Shown: positions 26,205 through 36,048, numbered from the stretch's first letter. The stretch is DNA of 64,000 nucleotides from Pseudomonas sp. GM79 (GCF_000282495.1 NZ_AKJE01000021.1:56514-120513), one strand, 5' to 3'. Translations and numbers: made by a program. Notes: a model not told the origin generated them from the letters alone.

Positions 26205-27694
26205 TAGTGCTCCGGAACCCCGAGCGGTTGCTCGGCAGGTTTGTCAGTAGGGGCCGGCAACGGCTTTTGTGGCACGGTCGGGCCAGCGCTGACGATGACC
26301 AGTTTGTCCGTGCTCAGGTGTTTGTTCAATGCGGTTTTGACTTGCTCGACGGTCAGGCTCTGGGACTGCTGCATGAAGTCTTCCAGGTAGCTCAGCGGCA
26401 AGTTGTAAAAACCCATGGCGCCGAGCTGCCCGACGATATCGGCGTTGCTGGCGGTGGACAGCGGGAAGCTGCCGGCCAGTTCACGCTTGGCATCGTCGAG
26501 TTCTTTCTCGGTGGGGCCGGTTTTAAGGTAGTCGGCGAGCACATCCTGCACCAGTTTCAGCGTGCCTTCGCTCATCTCGGCGCGGGTTTGCAGGTTGATC
26601 ATGAACGGCCCGCGAGCCTGCATCGGACTGAAACCCGAATACACGCCATAGGCCAGGCCGCGCTTCTCGCGCACTTCGCTCATCAACCGGGTGCCGAAGC
26701 CACCGCCGCCAAGGATCTGATTGCCCAGCGACAGCGCTGCGTAATCCGGATCGTCACGATCGATGCCCAGTTGCGCGATCATCAGGTTGGTTTGCTTGGA
26801 CGGAAACTCGATGTGGCCGATGCTGGACTTGGGGTCGGTCGGTTGTTCGATTTTCGCCAGGGCCGGCCCTTTGGGCAGATCGGCGGACACTTGTGCGGCA
26901 ACCGCCTCGGCCTCGGCGCGCGACAAGTCGCCCACCAGTGCAATCACCACGTTGCCAGCAGCGTAGGCTTTCTGATGGAAGGCCCGCAACTGCGCCAGGG
27001 TAATCGGTGGAATGCTTTTCGCCGTGCCATCGCTGGAGTGCGCGTACGGGTGATCGCCATACAAGCGGTTCATCAGCTCCAGGCTGGCGAGTTTGCCGGG
27101 GTTCTGTTTCTGGTATTCGAAGCCGGCCAGCATCTGGTTCTTGATGCGTGTAAAGGAATCGGCGGGGAGGGTCGGTTTGCCGACCACTTCAGCAAACAGC
27201 TTCAAGGCAGGCTCGCGTTTATCCGCGGCACTGAGGCTGCGCAGCGAGGCAATCGCCATGTCTTTATAGGCGCCGTTACCGAAATCGGCCCCCAGGCCTT
27301 CGAAGCCCTGGGCGATAGCGCTGACATCCTTGCCGGCCACACCTTCATTGAGCATGGCATTGGTCAGCAGTGCCAGGCCGGGAGCATCGCCGTCCTGGCT
27401 GCTGCCGGCAGCGAAGATCAGGCGCATGTCGAACATCGGCAGCTCACGGGCTTCGACGAACATTACCTTGGCGCCTTCGGCGGTGTTCCAGGTTTGCACG
27501 TTCAGCGAGCGATGGCTTGGGGCCTTGCCGTCGAGTTCTGCCAACGATTGCAGTTTCTGGCTGGCCTTGGCTTTGTCGAGGGCTTCGCTGGCGCTGGTTT
27601 TGTCAGACTTGGAGAAATAGAAGACGCCAGACCCGAGCAATGCAATGACGATCAGGCCGATCAGGGCCAGGCGCGGTTTTTTACGCTCACTCAT
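26204..27694 (-). CDS. M16-family peptidase homologue, catalytically inactive subunit
   Basis: A 496-residue protein starting with a short cytoplasmic tail and an N-terminal membrane anchor (RLALIGLIVIALLGSGVFYFS). The two M16 homology halves are present, but where the active partner has HxxEH this one reads LTNAMLNEG, so no zinc site is formed. The C-terminal half keeps the Arg/Tyr-type substrate segment (REKRGLAYGVYSGFSP). It overlaps the upstream M16 gene by 8 bases; the two probably form a heterodimer like other active/inactive M16 pairs. Confidence 0.88.
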   Translation of the reverse strand: MSERKKPRLALIGLIVIALLGSGVFYFSKSDKTSASEALDKAKASQKLQSLAELDGKAPSHRSLNVQTWNTAEGAKVMFVEARELPMFDMRLIFAAGSSQDGDAPGLALLTNAMLNEGVAGKDVSAIAQGFEGLGADFGNGAYKDMAIASLRSLSAADKREPALKLFAEVVGKPTLPADSFTRIKNQMLAGFEYQKQNPGKLASLELMNRLYGDHPYAHSSDGTAKSIPPITLAQLRAFHQKAYAAGNVVIALVGDLSRAEAEAVAAQVSADLPKGPALAKIEQPTDPKSSIGHIEFPSKQTNLMIAQLGIDRDDPDYAALSLGNQILGGGGFGTRLMSEVREKRGLAYGVYSGFSPMQARGPFMINLQTRAEMSEGTLKLVQDVLADYLKTGPTEKELDDAKRELAGSFPLSTASNADIVGQLGAMGFYNLPLSYLEDFMQQSQSLTVEQVKTALNKHLSTDKLVIVSAGPTVPQKPLPAPTDKPAEQPLGVPEH

Positions 27695-29042
27695 GAGTCG
27701 TCTCCTGTGGCAGTACATGGGCGACGCTGAGACGTGCGCGAGTGAAATACAGCTTGGCGGCCTTCTGGATGTCTTGCGGGGTCACGCTTTCCAGTTCGGC
27801 GAGTTCGGTGTCCATCAGTTTCCAGGACAGCCCGACAGTTTCCAGTTGGCCAATGGCGGTGGCCTGGCTGGTAATCGAGTCACGCTCGTAGACCAGGCCG
27901 GCAATGACCTGCGCTCGTACGCGCTCCAGCTCTTCAGTGGAGGGCGCGGTGGTTTTCAGCTGTTCAAGCAGTTTCCACAGGCCGGCTTCCGCCTGGGCCA
28001 TGGTTTTCTTCTTCTGGGTGTTCGGCGTGGCCGACAAAGTGAACAGACTGTCGCCACGGGTGTAGGCGTCGTAGCTCGACGAACCGCCGGACACCAGTTC
28101 TTCGCCGCGTTCCAGTTGCGTCGGGATCCGGCCGCTGTAGCCGCCATCGAGCAGTGCGGAAATCAGGCGCAGAGCGTTCACCGAGCGCTTGTCTTCGGCG
28201 GTAGCGATGCTCGGCACGTTGAAGGCCAGCATCAGGCTCGGCAATTGGGTCTGCACGTGCAGGGTGATCTTCCGTTCGCCGGGCTCGGCCAGTTCCAGCG
28301 GGATTTTCGCGGGTGGCACATCACGCTTGGCGATCGGGCCGAAGTAACGCTGGGCCAGGGTTTTGACTTCGTCCGGGGTCACGTCACCGACGACCACCAG
28401 GGTGGCGTTGTTCGGCACATACCAGGATTGATACCAGTGGCGCAGTTCTTCGACCTTCATGCGGTCGAGGTCCGCCATCCAGCCGATGGTCGGCGTGTGA
28501 TAGCCGCTGGCGGGGTAGGCGATGGCCATGAAGCGTTCGTAGGCCTTGGACATCGGCTTGTCGTCGGTGCGCAGGCGACGTTCTTCCTTGATCACCTCGA
28601 TCTCGCGGGTGAATTCGTCGGCTGGCAGGCGCAGATTGGCCATGCGGTCCGCTTCCAGCTCGAAGGCCACGCCCAGACGATCACGGGCCAGCACCTGGTA
28701 ATACGCGGTGAAGTCGTCGCTGGTGAAGGCGTTCTCTTCGGCACCGAGGTCGCGCAGGATCAGCGACGCTTCGCCGGGGCCGACTTTCTCGCTGCCCTTG
28801 AACATCATGTGTTCCAGCGCATGGGACAGCCCGGTCTGGCCCGGGGTCTCATAGCTTGAGCCGACCTTGTACCAGACCTGGGAAACGACGACCGGCGCAC
28901 GATGGTCTTCGCGCACAACAACCTTCAGACCGTTGTCGAGGGTGAATTCGTGGGTGGGTTGTGGATCGGCAGCCAGGGCCGAGAGGGGCAGACAAACTGT
29001 GCTGAACAGCAGGCCTGCAGCGCGGCGGGCTAGAGCATTCAT
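27687..29042 (-). CDS. M16 zinc metallopeptidase, active subunit
   Basis: A 451-residue enzyme with a signal peptide (MNALARRAAGLLFSTVCLPLSALAA). The inverted zinc motif HALEHMMFKGSEK is intact, and the further Glu ligand lies in the downstream region ENAFTSDDFTAYYQ. It is probably periplasmic and attached through its partner. It is the first gene of the leftward run M16, M16', rsmD. Substrates are unknown. Confidence 0.9.
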   Translation of the reverse strand: MNALARRAAGLLFSTVCLPLSALAADPQPTHEFTLDNGLKVVVREDHRAPVVVSQVWYKVGSSYETPGQTGLSHALEHMMFKGSEKVGPGEASLILRDLGAEENAFTSDDFTAYYQVLARDRLGVAFELEADRMANLRLPADEFTREIEVIKEERRLRTDDKPMSKAYERFMAIAYPASGYHTPTIGWMADLDRMKVEELRHWYQSWYVPNNATLVVVGDVTPDEVKTLAQRYFGPIAKRDVPPAKIPLELAEPGERKITLHVQTQLPSLMLAFNVPSIATAEDKRSVNALRLISALLDGGYSGRIPTQLERGEELVSGGSSSYDAYTRGDSLFTLSATPNTQKKKTMAQAEAGLWKLLEQLKTTAPSTEELERVRAQVIAGLVYERDSITSQATAIGQLETVGLSWKLMDTELAELESVTPQDIQKAAKLYFTRARLSVAHVLPQETTHE

Positions 29043-29386
29043 TCGTTTTTAAACCTGTTGGGCTGCCCGCTTGGTCTTAGCCTAGGCGGGCGAGGAGGTG
29101 CTAGGATACTGATCCGTTTTACTGGCGGCCACGCCTATCAGGCCTTTACGTTTGATCAGGTTGTATGGGTTTACGGCAGAAGGCTGGGGTTTATCGACTA
29201 AACTCTGCTTTTTCGCCGATTTTGCCGCTTCAGTCCTTCGTGAAATCGTTTTTTGCAAGGTGCCGTTTGCACCTCGACAAAATGTTGCGCGTGAACAAGC
29301 TGGATGAATCGCAGTCTGTTCTGCATCGAATTATTTATTGCCGAGGCGCCCTTTGGCGCGTCGCTACCGTGAGATAGCCGTCCTCC
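29043..29386. other. divergent promoter region of the M16 and ftsY genes
   Basis: A 344-bp gap without a supported gene. It must hold leftward and rightward promoters, but no sigma-70 pair stands out enough to place. A small GCGCC-CTTT-GGCGC hairpin (29346-29359) lies about 28 bases before the ftsY start and could affect its translation. Confidence 0.4.
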
Positions 29387-30883
29387 ATGTTTGGTTCCAA
29401 CGACGACAAGAAGACCCCAGCTGCGGCTGGCGAGAAGAAAAGCCTGTTCGGATGGCTGCGCAAAAAGCCGCAGGAACCCGTTGTCGAACAGCCACAACCA
29501 CTTCCTGAGCCAACACCTGCGCCGGTTGCCCTGCCAATCGCCGAGCCGGTGCTGCAATCCGCGGCCGAGCCTGCGCCTGAAACCGAAGTCGTGGCCCCAT
29601 TGCCGCTGACGCCAGCCGCCGAGCCATGGCTGACGTTGCCGGTGGCGGAAGAGCCGGTGGCGTTGGTCGAAGATGAACAAGCAGCTCACATCACGCCGCC
29701 GATTCCGGCCCCGACTGCGTTTGCTCCTGAACCGGTTCGCGCGCCGGTGGTTGAACCGGTCGTTGAACCTGTGTTCGTGGCCGAGCCTGCGCTGGTTGCT
29801 CCAGAACCTGTAGCGCCTGCATTTGTTGCTCCCGCTCCGGTTGCTCCGATTGTTCAAGCGCCTGCACCTGCACCGGTTATCGCTCCTGTCGCCACCACGC
29901 CCATCGCTCCCGTCGAAACACCGGTCGAGCCTGTGCGTACCGAGGAGACCAAAGCCGGTTTCTTCGCCCGTCTCAAACAAGGCTTGTCCAAGACCAGCGC
30001 CAGCATTGGCGAGGGCATGGCCAGCCTGTTCCTCGGCAAGAAAATCATCGATGACGAGTTGCTCGAAGACATCGAGACCCGTCTGCTGACCGCCGATGTC
30101 GGCGTCGAAGCGACGTCGGTGATCATTCAGCGCCTGACCCAGAAAGTCGCCCGCAAAGAGCTGGCCGATGCCGACGCGTTGTACAAATCCCTGCAAGCCG
30201 AGCTGGCAGCGATGCTCAAGCCCGTCGAACAGCCGCTGAAAATCACCTCACAGAACAAGCCATTCGTGATTCTGGTGGTGGGCGTCAACGGCGCCGGCAA
30301 GACCACCACCATCGGCAAACTGGCGAAGAAACTGCAGCTGGAAGGCAAGAAAGTCATGCTCGCCGCCGGTGATACTTTCCGTGCCGCCGCAGTCGAGCAA
30401 TTGCAGGTCTGGGGCGAGCGCAACAAGATCCCGGTGATCGCCCAGCACACCGGCGCCGACTCGGCTTCGGTCATCTTCGATGCCGTGCAGGCCGCCAAGG
30501 CCCGTGGTATTGATGTGCTGATCGCCGACACCGCCGGTCGTTTGCACACCAAAGACAATCTGATGGAAGAACTGAAAAAAGTTCGCCGGGTGATCGGCAA
30601 GCTTGATGCCGACGCGCCCCATGAGGTGCTGCTGGTGCTTGACGCCGGTACCGGCCAGAACGCCATCAACCAGGCCAAGCAATTCAATCAGACCGTCGAG
30701 CTGACCGGTCTGGCGCTGACCAAACTCGATGGCACCGCCAAGGGCGGGGTGATTTTCGCCCTGGCCAAGCAGTTTGGCTTGCCGATTCGCTATATCGGCG
30801 TCGGCGAAGGCATCGACGATTTGCGTACTTTTGAAGCAGAACCCTTTGTCCAGGCATTGTTTGCCGAGCGGGAGCGTTCATGA
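29387..30883 (+). CDS. ftsY: signal recognition particle receptor
   Basis: A 498-residue SRP receptor GTPase that brings SRP-ribosome complexes to the Sec translocon. Residues about 20-185 are a long Ala/Pro/Val/Glu-rich acidic region, the variable A domain, here unusually proline-rich. The NG domain follows: GVNGAGKTTTIGKLA (P-loop), DTFRAAAVEQL, DTAGRLHTK and TKLDGTAKGG. The next gene, ftsE, starts before the ftsY stop (ATGA overlap), so ftsY-ftsE-ftsX form one operon. Confidence 0.97.
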   Translation: MFGSNDDKKTPAAAGEKKSLFGWLRKKPQEPVVEQPQPLPEPTPAPVALPIAEPVLQSAAEPAPETEVVAPLPLTPAAEPWLTLPVAEEPVALVEDEQAAHITPPIPAPTAFAPEPVRAPVVEPVVEPVFVAEPALVAPEPVAPAFVAPAPVAPIVQAPAPAPVIAPVATTPIAPVETPVEPVRTEETKAGFFARLKQGLSKTSASIGEGMASLFLGKKIIDDELLEDIETRLLTADVGVEATSVIIQRLTQKVARKELADADALYKSLQAELAAMLKPVEQPLKITSQNKPFVILVVGVNGAGKTTTIGKLAKKLQLEGKKVMLAAGDTFRAAAVEQLQVWGERNKIPVIAQHTGADSASVIFDAVQAAKARGIDVLIADTAGRLHTKDNLMEELKKVRRVIGKLDADAPHEVLLVLDAGTGQNAINQAKQFNQTVELTGLALTKLDGTAKGGVIFALAKQFGLPIRYIGVGEGIDDLRTFEAEPFVQALFAERERS

Positions 30884-31551
30884 TTCGTTTCGAACAGGTC
30901 GGTAAACGCTACCCGAATGGCCACGTCGGCTTGCATGAGCTGAGCTTTCGAGTCCGTCGGGGCGAATTCTTGTTTGTTACCGGCCATTCTGGCGCCGGTA
31001 AAAGCACCTTGTTGCGCCTGCTGCTGGCGATGGAGCGTCCGACCACCGGCAAATTGCTGCTGGCAGGGCAAGACCTGAGCACCATCAGCAATGCGCAGAT
31101 TCCATTCCTGCGCCGGCAAATCGGCGTGGTGTTTCAGAATCACCAGCTGCTGTTCGATCGCACGGTGTTCAACAACGTCGCGTTGCCGCTGCAGATCCTT
31201 GGTCTGTCGAAGGCCGAAGTCGCCAAGCGCGTGGACTCGGCCCTGGAGCGCGTGGCGCTCTCGGACAAAACCGATCTCTACCCCGGCGACCTGTCCACCG
31301 GCCAGCAACAGCGGGTCGGCATCGCTCGCGCCATCGTTCACCGTCCGGCCTTGCTGCTGGCGGACGAACCGACCGGTAACCTCGACCCGCGTCTGGCGGC
31401 AGAAATCATGGGTGTGTTCGAAGACATCAACCGTCTGGGCACCAGCGTGCTGATCGCCAGTCACGACCTGGCACTGATTGCCCGCATGCGTCACCGCATG
31501 CTCACCCTGCAGCGTGGCCGATTGATCGGCGACGGGGAGGCTGGCGTATGA
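30880..31551 (+). CDS. ftsE: cell division ATPase FtsE
   Basis: A 223-residue ABC ATPase that pairs with FtsX and controls peptidoglycan amidases at the septum. Walker A is GHSGAGKSTLL, the signature is LSTGQQQRVGIARA, and Walker B is LLLADEPTG. It overlaps both neighbours by four bases, a tight coupling with ftsY and ftsX. Confidence 0.97.
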   Translation: MIRFEQVGKRYPNGHVGLHELSFRVRRGEFLFVTGHSGAGKSTLLRLLLAMERPTTGKLLLAGQDLSTISNAQIPFLRRQIGVVFQNHQLLFDRTVFNNVALPLQILGLSKAEVAKRVDSALERVALSDKTDLYPGDLSTGQQQRVGIARAIVHRPALLLADEPTGNLDPRLAAEIMGVFEDINRLGTSVLIASHDLALIARMRHRMLTLQRGRLIGDGEAGV

Positions 31552-32576
31552 GTGCAACACGTAGCCCCAAGGTTTCCGAGCGCGTGGCCCCGAAGGCTGC
31601 CGATCCGCAACCGCAGTCGCAGAAGAAAAAGCGCGACGATGACGATGGCCCGGACTTCCCTACGCTGTTCCGCGCCTGGATCGAAAGCCATCGCGCCAGT
31701 CTGCTGGACAGCTTGCGCCGCTTGGGCAAACACCCGATCGGCAGCTTTTTCACCTGCATGGTGATGGCAGTTGCCCTGAGTTTGCCGATGGGCCTGTCAC
31801 TTTTGCTAAGTAACGTCGAGCGTCTCGGCGGTTCCTGGCAGCGTGCGGCGCAGATATCCCTGTACCTGCAACTCGATGCCAGCCCTGAACAGGGCGAGTC
31901 GTTGCGTGAGCAGATCAAGGGCATGCCGGGCGTGGCCGAAGCCGAATACGTGGGGCGCGATCAGGCGCTGGAAGAGTTCCAGCAGCAGTCCGGGCTGGGC
32001 GAAGCGCTCAAGGAACTCCCGGAAAACCCGCTGCCGGGCGTGGTCCTGGTGACACCGAACGAGGTCGACAAGCCCGCGCTTGAAGCATTGAGACAAAAAC
32101 TTTCCGAATTGCCGAAGGTACAACAGGCGCAACTTGATCTAGTCTGGGTCGAGCGTCTGGCAGCCATCCTCAAGCTGGGCGACCGATTTGTCTTCGGTCT
32201 GACCGTGCTTCTGGTTTCTGCATTACTTTTGGTGATAGGCAATACCATTCGTCTTCATATTGAAAACCGCCGCACAGAGATAGAAGTGATTAAACTCGTC
32301 GGCGGCACTGACAGCTATGTGCGCAGGCCCTTTCTGTACATGGGTGCACTTTATGGCTTTGGTGCGGGGATTCTTTCCTGGGGTGTATTGGCGTTCGGCC
32401 TGAACTGGCTGAACGACGCGGTGGTTGGACTGGCCGGTTTGTACGGCAGTGATTTTGCGCTGGCCGGAGTGCCAGTTGCCGACGGTCTATCGCTCTTGCT
32501 TGGCGCGGTGCTGTTGGGGTATATCGGTGCATGGATTGCAGTCGCACGCCACCTGCGGGAGCTTGCGCCAAAGTAA
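31548..32576 (+). CDS. ftsX: cell division membrane protein FtsX
   Basis: A 342-residue protein with a long charged cytoplasmic N-terminus (about 60 residues), four membrane segments (about 69-90, 220-240, 265-290, 315-335), and a periplasmic domain between the first two. It transmits FtsE ATPase cycles to periplasmic amidase activators. ATG overlaps the ftsE TGA by four bases. Confidence 0.95.
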   Translation: MSATRSPKVSERVAPKAADPQPQSQKKKRDDDDGPDFPTLFRAWIESHRASLLDSLRRLGKHPIGSFFTCMVMAVALSLPMGLSLLLSNVERLGGSWQRAAQISLYLQLDASPEQGESLREQIKGMPGVAEAEYVGRDQALEEFQQQSGLGEALKELPENPLPGVVLVTPNEVDKPALEALRQKLSELPKVQQAQLDLVWVERLAAILKLGDRFVFGLTVLLVSALLLVIGNTIRLHIENRRTEIEVIKLVGGTDSYVRRPFLYMGALYGFGAGILSWGVLAFGLNWLNDAVVGLAGLYGSDFALAGVPVADGLSLLLGAVLLGYIGAWIAVARHLRELAPK

Positions 32577-32613
32577 TATCATTTTGCTCGTATTGACCTT
32601 TCAGCGTTTATGG

Positions 32614-32640
32614 GAACTTGTCTTTTGGTTTCCGGTCAAT
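32614..32640 (+). promoter_or_regulatory. AlgU/sigma-E-type promoter of rpoH
   Basis: GAACTT at 32614-32619, a 16-base spacer and TCAAT at 32636-32640 fit the extracytoplasmic sigma consensus (GAACTT, then TCnnA). The rpoH start codon is 50 bases further on. AlgU control of rpoH is established in P. aeruginosa; here it is inferred from the match. Confidence 0.55.
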
Positions 32641-32689
32641 TTTCGCAGTGCTGAACTGCACGAGTTATGTAAGTCGGAGGTTTTTTCGT

Positions 32690-33544
32690 ATGACCAATTC
32701 TTTGCAGCCTGCATATGCTCTGGTCCCGGGTGCGAACCTGGAGGCCTATGTGCACACGGTGAACAGCATTCCATTGCTGACACCGGAGCAGGAGCGTGAA
32801 CTGGCCGAGAGTCTCTATTATGAGCAGGATTTGGGGGCGGCTCGGCAGATGGTGCTCGCCCACCTGCGTTTTGTCGTACACATTGCCCGTAGCTATTCCG
32901 GCTACGGCCTGGCCCAGGCTGACCTGATCCAGGAAGGCAACGTCGGCCTGATGAAAGCGGTCAAGCGTTTCAACCCGGAAATGGGCGTACGCCTGGTGTC
33001 CTTTGCGGTGCACTGGATCAAGGCGGAAATCCACGAGTTCATCCTGCGCAACTGGCGGATCGTGAAAGTCGCGACCACCAAGGCCCAGCGCAAGCTGTTC
33101 TTCAACCTGCGCAGCCAGAAGAAACGTCTGGCCTGGCTGAACAACGAGGAAGTCCATCGCGTGGCGGAAAGCCTCGGCGTAGAGCCGCGGGAAGTGCGCG
33201 AGATGGAAAGTCGCCTGACCGGCCATGACATGGCTTTCGACCCGGCCGCGGAAGCGGACGACGACAGTGCATTCCAGGCGCCGGCCAACTACCTGGAAGA
33301 CCACCGGTACGATCCGGCCCGTCAACTGGAAGACGCCGACTGGAGCGACAACTCCAACCACAACCTGCACGAAGCGCTTGAAGTGCTGGACGACCGCAGC
33401 CGCGACATCCTCTACCAGCGCTGGCTGGCAGAAGAAAAAGCCACGCTGCACGACCTGGCGCAGAAGTACAACGTGTCGGCCGAGCGTATTCGTCAGCTCG
33501 AGAAGAGCGCGATGAACAAGCTCAAGTTGTCGATCGCCGCCTAA
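32690..33544 (+). CDS. rpoH: RNA polymerase heat-shock sigma factor
   Basis: A 284-residue sigma-32. The RpoH box QRKLFFNLR is intact. Region 2 ([36 protein letters not shown]) and region 4 ([15 protein letters not shown]) are clear. It directs transcription of chaperone and protease genes. The open frame reads 24 codons upstream, but MTNSLQPAY at 32690 follows AAGTCGGAGG and is the family start. It ends at a strong terminator. Confidence 0.97.
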   Translation: MTNSLQPAYALVPGANLEAYVHTVNSIPLLTPEQERELAESLYYEQDLGAARQMVLAHLRFVVHIARSYSGYGLAQADLIQEGNVGLMKAVKRFNPEMGVRLVSFAVHWIKAEIHEFILRNWRIVKVATTKAQRKLFFNLRSQKKRLAWLNNEEVHRVAESLGVEPREVREMESRLTGHDMAFDPAAEADDDSAFQAPANYLEDHRYDPARQLEDADWSDNSNHNLHEALEVLDDRSRDILYQRWLAEEKATLHDLAQKYNVSAERIRQLEKSAMNKLKLSIAA

Positions 33545-33560
33545 CCGCAGCTCAGGCAAT

Positions 33561-33597
33561 AAAAAACGCCCCGATCATTGATCGGGGCGTTTTTGTT
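33561..33597 (+). terminator. Rho-independent terminator of rpoH
   Basis: A 14-bp perfect stem AAAACGCCCCGATC/GATCGGGGCGTTTT with a 3-base loop and then TGTTTGT. It lies 17 bases after the rpoH stop. Confidence 0.95.
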
Positions 33598-33621
33598 TGT
33601 GCACTACACCACAAAACCAAT

Positions 33622-33709
33622 GTGGGAGCGGGCTTGCTCGCGAATGCGGTACATCAGTCAACATTAAAGCTGAATGACACACCGCATTCGCGAGCAAGCC
33701 CGCTCCCAC
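33622..33709. repeat. REPIN, 88-bp inward type
   Basis: Arms with the CGAATGCGG variant on both sides; the centre has the less regular CAACATTAAAGCTGAATGA. It sits in the convergent gap between rpoH and mtgA, after the terminator. Confidence 0.9.
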
Positions 33710-33724
33710 AGGGGATCTTCAGTG

Positions 33725-34447
33725 TTACTGGGACCAAGGTGCCCGGCGCGAATCGTTGAGCCCGAGCAGATAGCTATCCCCGCCCAACTGACTCATCTGC
33801 TGGCGAATCCACCCGGCCCGTCGTGCAACGTAAGAGGTTGGATGACTGGCGCTCCACACCCGCGGGTTTGGCAGTACCGCAGCCAGCAAACTTGCCTGCT
33901 GTCGGGATATCGAGCGAGCGCCTACACCAAAGTGATGCCGAGCCGCCGCTTCGGCGCCAAACACGCCTTCATCCCACTCGACGCTGTTGAGGTACACCTC
34001 AAGAATCCGCTGCTTGGGCCAGAGCACCTCGATCAGCCCGGTAAACCAGGCCTCCAGGCCTTTGCGCAGCCAGCTGCGGCCAGACCACAGAAACAGGTTC
34101 TTCGACACTTGCTGGCTCAGAGTGCTGGCACCACGAATCGAGCCGCCGCGCTCGTTATGCGCAAACGCTGCCTGAATTGCGCCGAAATCGAAGCCCCAAT
34201 GCTCGGGAAACTTCTGGTCTTCACCGGCAATCACCGCGACTTTCAGGTCATCGGAAATTTCATCCCAGGGCTTCCAGGTGCGTTGCAGGTCGATGGGTTC
34301 GCCGTCGAACCAGGATTCGATCTTGCGCTCGACCATCAACGCGGTCCCCGGTGGCGGTACCACTCGAAAGATCAGCACCAGCAATACGCTGCCAGCCGCG
34401 AACCAGAGCAGGGCCTTTGTGAAACGACGGAAAATTAACTGCAGCAT
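33725..34447 (-). CDS. mtgA: monofunctional peptidoglycan glycosyltransferase
   Basis: A 240-residue GT51 enzyme. An N-terminal membrane anchor (ALLWFAAGSVLLVLIFRVV) is followed by the catalytic segment VIAGEDQKFPEHWGFD, with the Glu of the EDxxFxxH motif, and then by GASTLSQQVSKNLFLW and the second motif ILEVYLNSVEWD. It polymerises lipid II glycan strands without a transpeptidase domain. Confidence 0.95.
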   Translation of the reverse strand: MLQLIFRRFTKALLWFAAGSVLLVLIFRVVPPPGTALMVERKIESWFDGEPIDLQRTWKPWDEISDDLKVAVIAGEDQKFPEHWGFDFGAIQAAFAHNERGGSIRGASTLSQQVSKNLFLWSGRSWLRKGLEAWFTGLIEVLWPKQRILEVYLNSVEWDEGVFGAEAAARHHFGVGARSISRQQASLLAAVLPNPRVWSASHPTSYVARRAGWIRQQMSQLGGDSYLLGLNDSRRAPWSQ

Positions 34448-34521
34448 AGAGATGGCTTGGCCGAACCCGTTGAGCCGGCCATTATACAGACCCTGTTGAT
34501 CGAGTCTGACCGGAGTTCTTC

Positions 34522-34893
34522 ATGTTGCGTGGCTTCCTGATGCTGGCTGCTTTTTTCGGCTTCACCGGTGTTGCCTTGGGCGCATTCGCCGCCCATGGCC
34601 TGAAAAGCCGCCTGAGCGCCGAGTACCTGGCGATTTTCCATACGGGCGTCACCTATCAACTGGTGCATACCCTGGCGTTGCTGGGTGTAGCGCTGGTGGC
34701 CACGCAGATTCCCGGTCGACTGATCACCTGGGCCGGCGCATCCTTTGCTATCGGCATTCTGTTGTTTTCCGGCAGCCTGTACCTGCTGACGATGACGGGC
34801 ATCAGCAAGCTCGGGATCGTGACGCCCTTCGGTGGCCTGGCGTTCCTGGTTGGCTGGGTTTGCCTGGGGCTTGCCGCCTGGCGGTTGAGCTGA
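34522..34893 (+). CDS. DUF423 membrane protein
   Basis: A 123-residue protein with about four hydrophobic segments and the family start FLMLAAFFGFTGVALGAFAAHGLKSRLS. The DUF423 family (YgdD-like) is widespread and of unknown function. It is divergent from mtgA. Confidence 0.88.
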   Translation: MLRGFLMLAAFFGFTGVALGAFAAHGLKSRLSAEYLAIFHTGVTYQLVHTLALLGVALVATQIPGRLITWAGASFAIGILLFSGSLYLLTMTGISKLGIVTPFGGLAFLVGWVCLGLAAWRLS

Positions 34894-34983
34894 CCACGCG
34901 GTCCATTTCGTGACGAATGGCTTGGGTCGGCCTGACTGATCGGGCTAGAATGCCAGCCCCTAAAAATGATGGCGGCATTCGGT

Positions 34984-35184
34984 ATGCGCATTCAATTGAA
35001 CGGCGAATCCCTTGAACTGCCCGACGGTGAAACCGTTGCGGCCCTGCTGACCCGTCTGGAACTGACCGGACGCCGGGTGGCGGTCGAGCTCAATCTGGAT
35101 ATCGTCCCGCGCAGCCAGCACGCAGAAACCACGCTGAACGACGGCGATTCCGTCGAGGTGGTACACGCCATCGGCGGCGGCTAG
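34984..35184 (+). CDS. thiS: thiamine sulfur carrier protein
   Basis: A 66-residue ubiquitin-like protein ending in the diagnostic GlyGly (AIGGG), which is adenylated and converted to the thiocarboxylate. It delivers sulfur for the thiazole ring with ThiG. The start [15 protein letters not shown] is chosen because the frame upstream adds six residues without a ribosome site. thiG follows after 60 bases. Confidence 0.92.
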   Translation: MRIQLNGESLELPDGETVAALLTRLELTGRRVAVELNLDIVPRSQHAETTLNDGDSVEVVHAIGGG

Positions 35185-35244
35185 TCGCCCGGCCCTGATG
35201 GGCACAGAATTCTGCAAGAACCTCACCCCTACAGAGGATTTCCC

Positions 35245-36039
35245 ATGAGCATCGTTCGTAGCGACAAGCCTTTCGTCCTGGCCGGTCGTACTTACCAGTC
35301 GCGTTTGCTGGTAGGTACTGGCAAGTACCGCGACATGGAAGAAACCCGCCTGGCCATCGAAGCCTCGGGTGCCGAGATCGTCACCTTCGCCGTGCGCCGC
35401 ACCAACCTCGGCCAGAACCCGGGCGAACCGAACCTGCTCGAAGTCCTGTCGCCGGATCGCTACACCTTCCTGCCTAACACCGCCGGCTGCTTCGACGCTA
35501 CCGAGGCTGTACGCACCTGCCGCCTGGCCCGTGAGCTGCTCGGCGGCCACAACCTGGTGAAGCTGGAAGTGCTGGCGGACCAGAAAACCCTGTTTCCTAA
35601 CGTGATCGAAACCCTCAAGGCTGCCGAAGTGCTGGTCAAGGAAGGTTTCGACGTGATGGTTTACACCAGTGATGACCCGATCATTGCCCGTCAACTGGCG
35701 GAAATCGGCGTTATCGCGGTGATGCCGCTGGCCGGTCTGATCGGCACGGGCCTGGGGATCTGCAACCCGTACAACCTGCAGATCATCCTCGAAGAAGCGA
35801 AAATTCCGGTGCTGGTGGATGCCGGTGTCGGTACTGCCTCCGACGCCACCATCGCAATGGAACTGGGCTGCGAAGCGGTGCTGATGAACTCGGCCATCGC
35901 CCATGCCCAGCAGCCGATCATGATGGCTGAAGCCATGAAACACGCCATCGTTGCAGGTCGCTTGGCCTACCTCGCCGGCCGCATGCCGAAAAAACTCTAT
36001 GCCAGCGCCTCCTCGCCGCTGGATGGTCTGATCAAGTAA
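35245..36039 (+). CDS. thiG: thiazole synthase
   Basis: A 264-residue TIM-barrel enzyme that makes the thiamine thiazole from deoxyxylulose phosphate, ThiS-thiocarboxylate and an imine. LLVGTGKY, the Schiff-base Lys in LVKLEVL and [14 protein letters not shown] near the phosphate site are present. It forms an operon with thiS and trmB (10-base gap to trmB). Confidence 0.96.
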   Translation: MSIVRSDKPFVLAGRTYQSRLLVGTGKYRDMEETRLAIEASGAEIVTFAVRRTNLGQNPGEPNLLEVLSPDRYTFLPNTAGCFDATEAVRTCRLARELLGGHNLVKLEVLADQKTLFPNVIETLKAAEVLVKEGFDVMVYTSDDPIIARQLAEIGVIAVMPLAGLIGTGLGICNPYNLQIILEEAKIPVLVDAGVGTASDATIAMELGCEAVLMNSAIAHAQQPIMMAEAMKHAIVAGRLAYLAGRMPKKLYASASSPLDGLIK

Positions 36040-36048
36040 GAGCCATTG

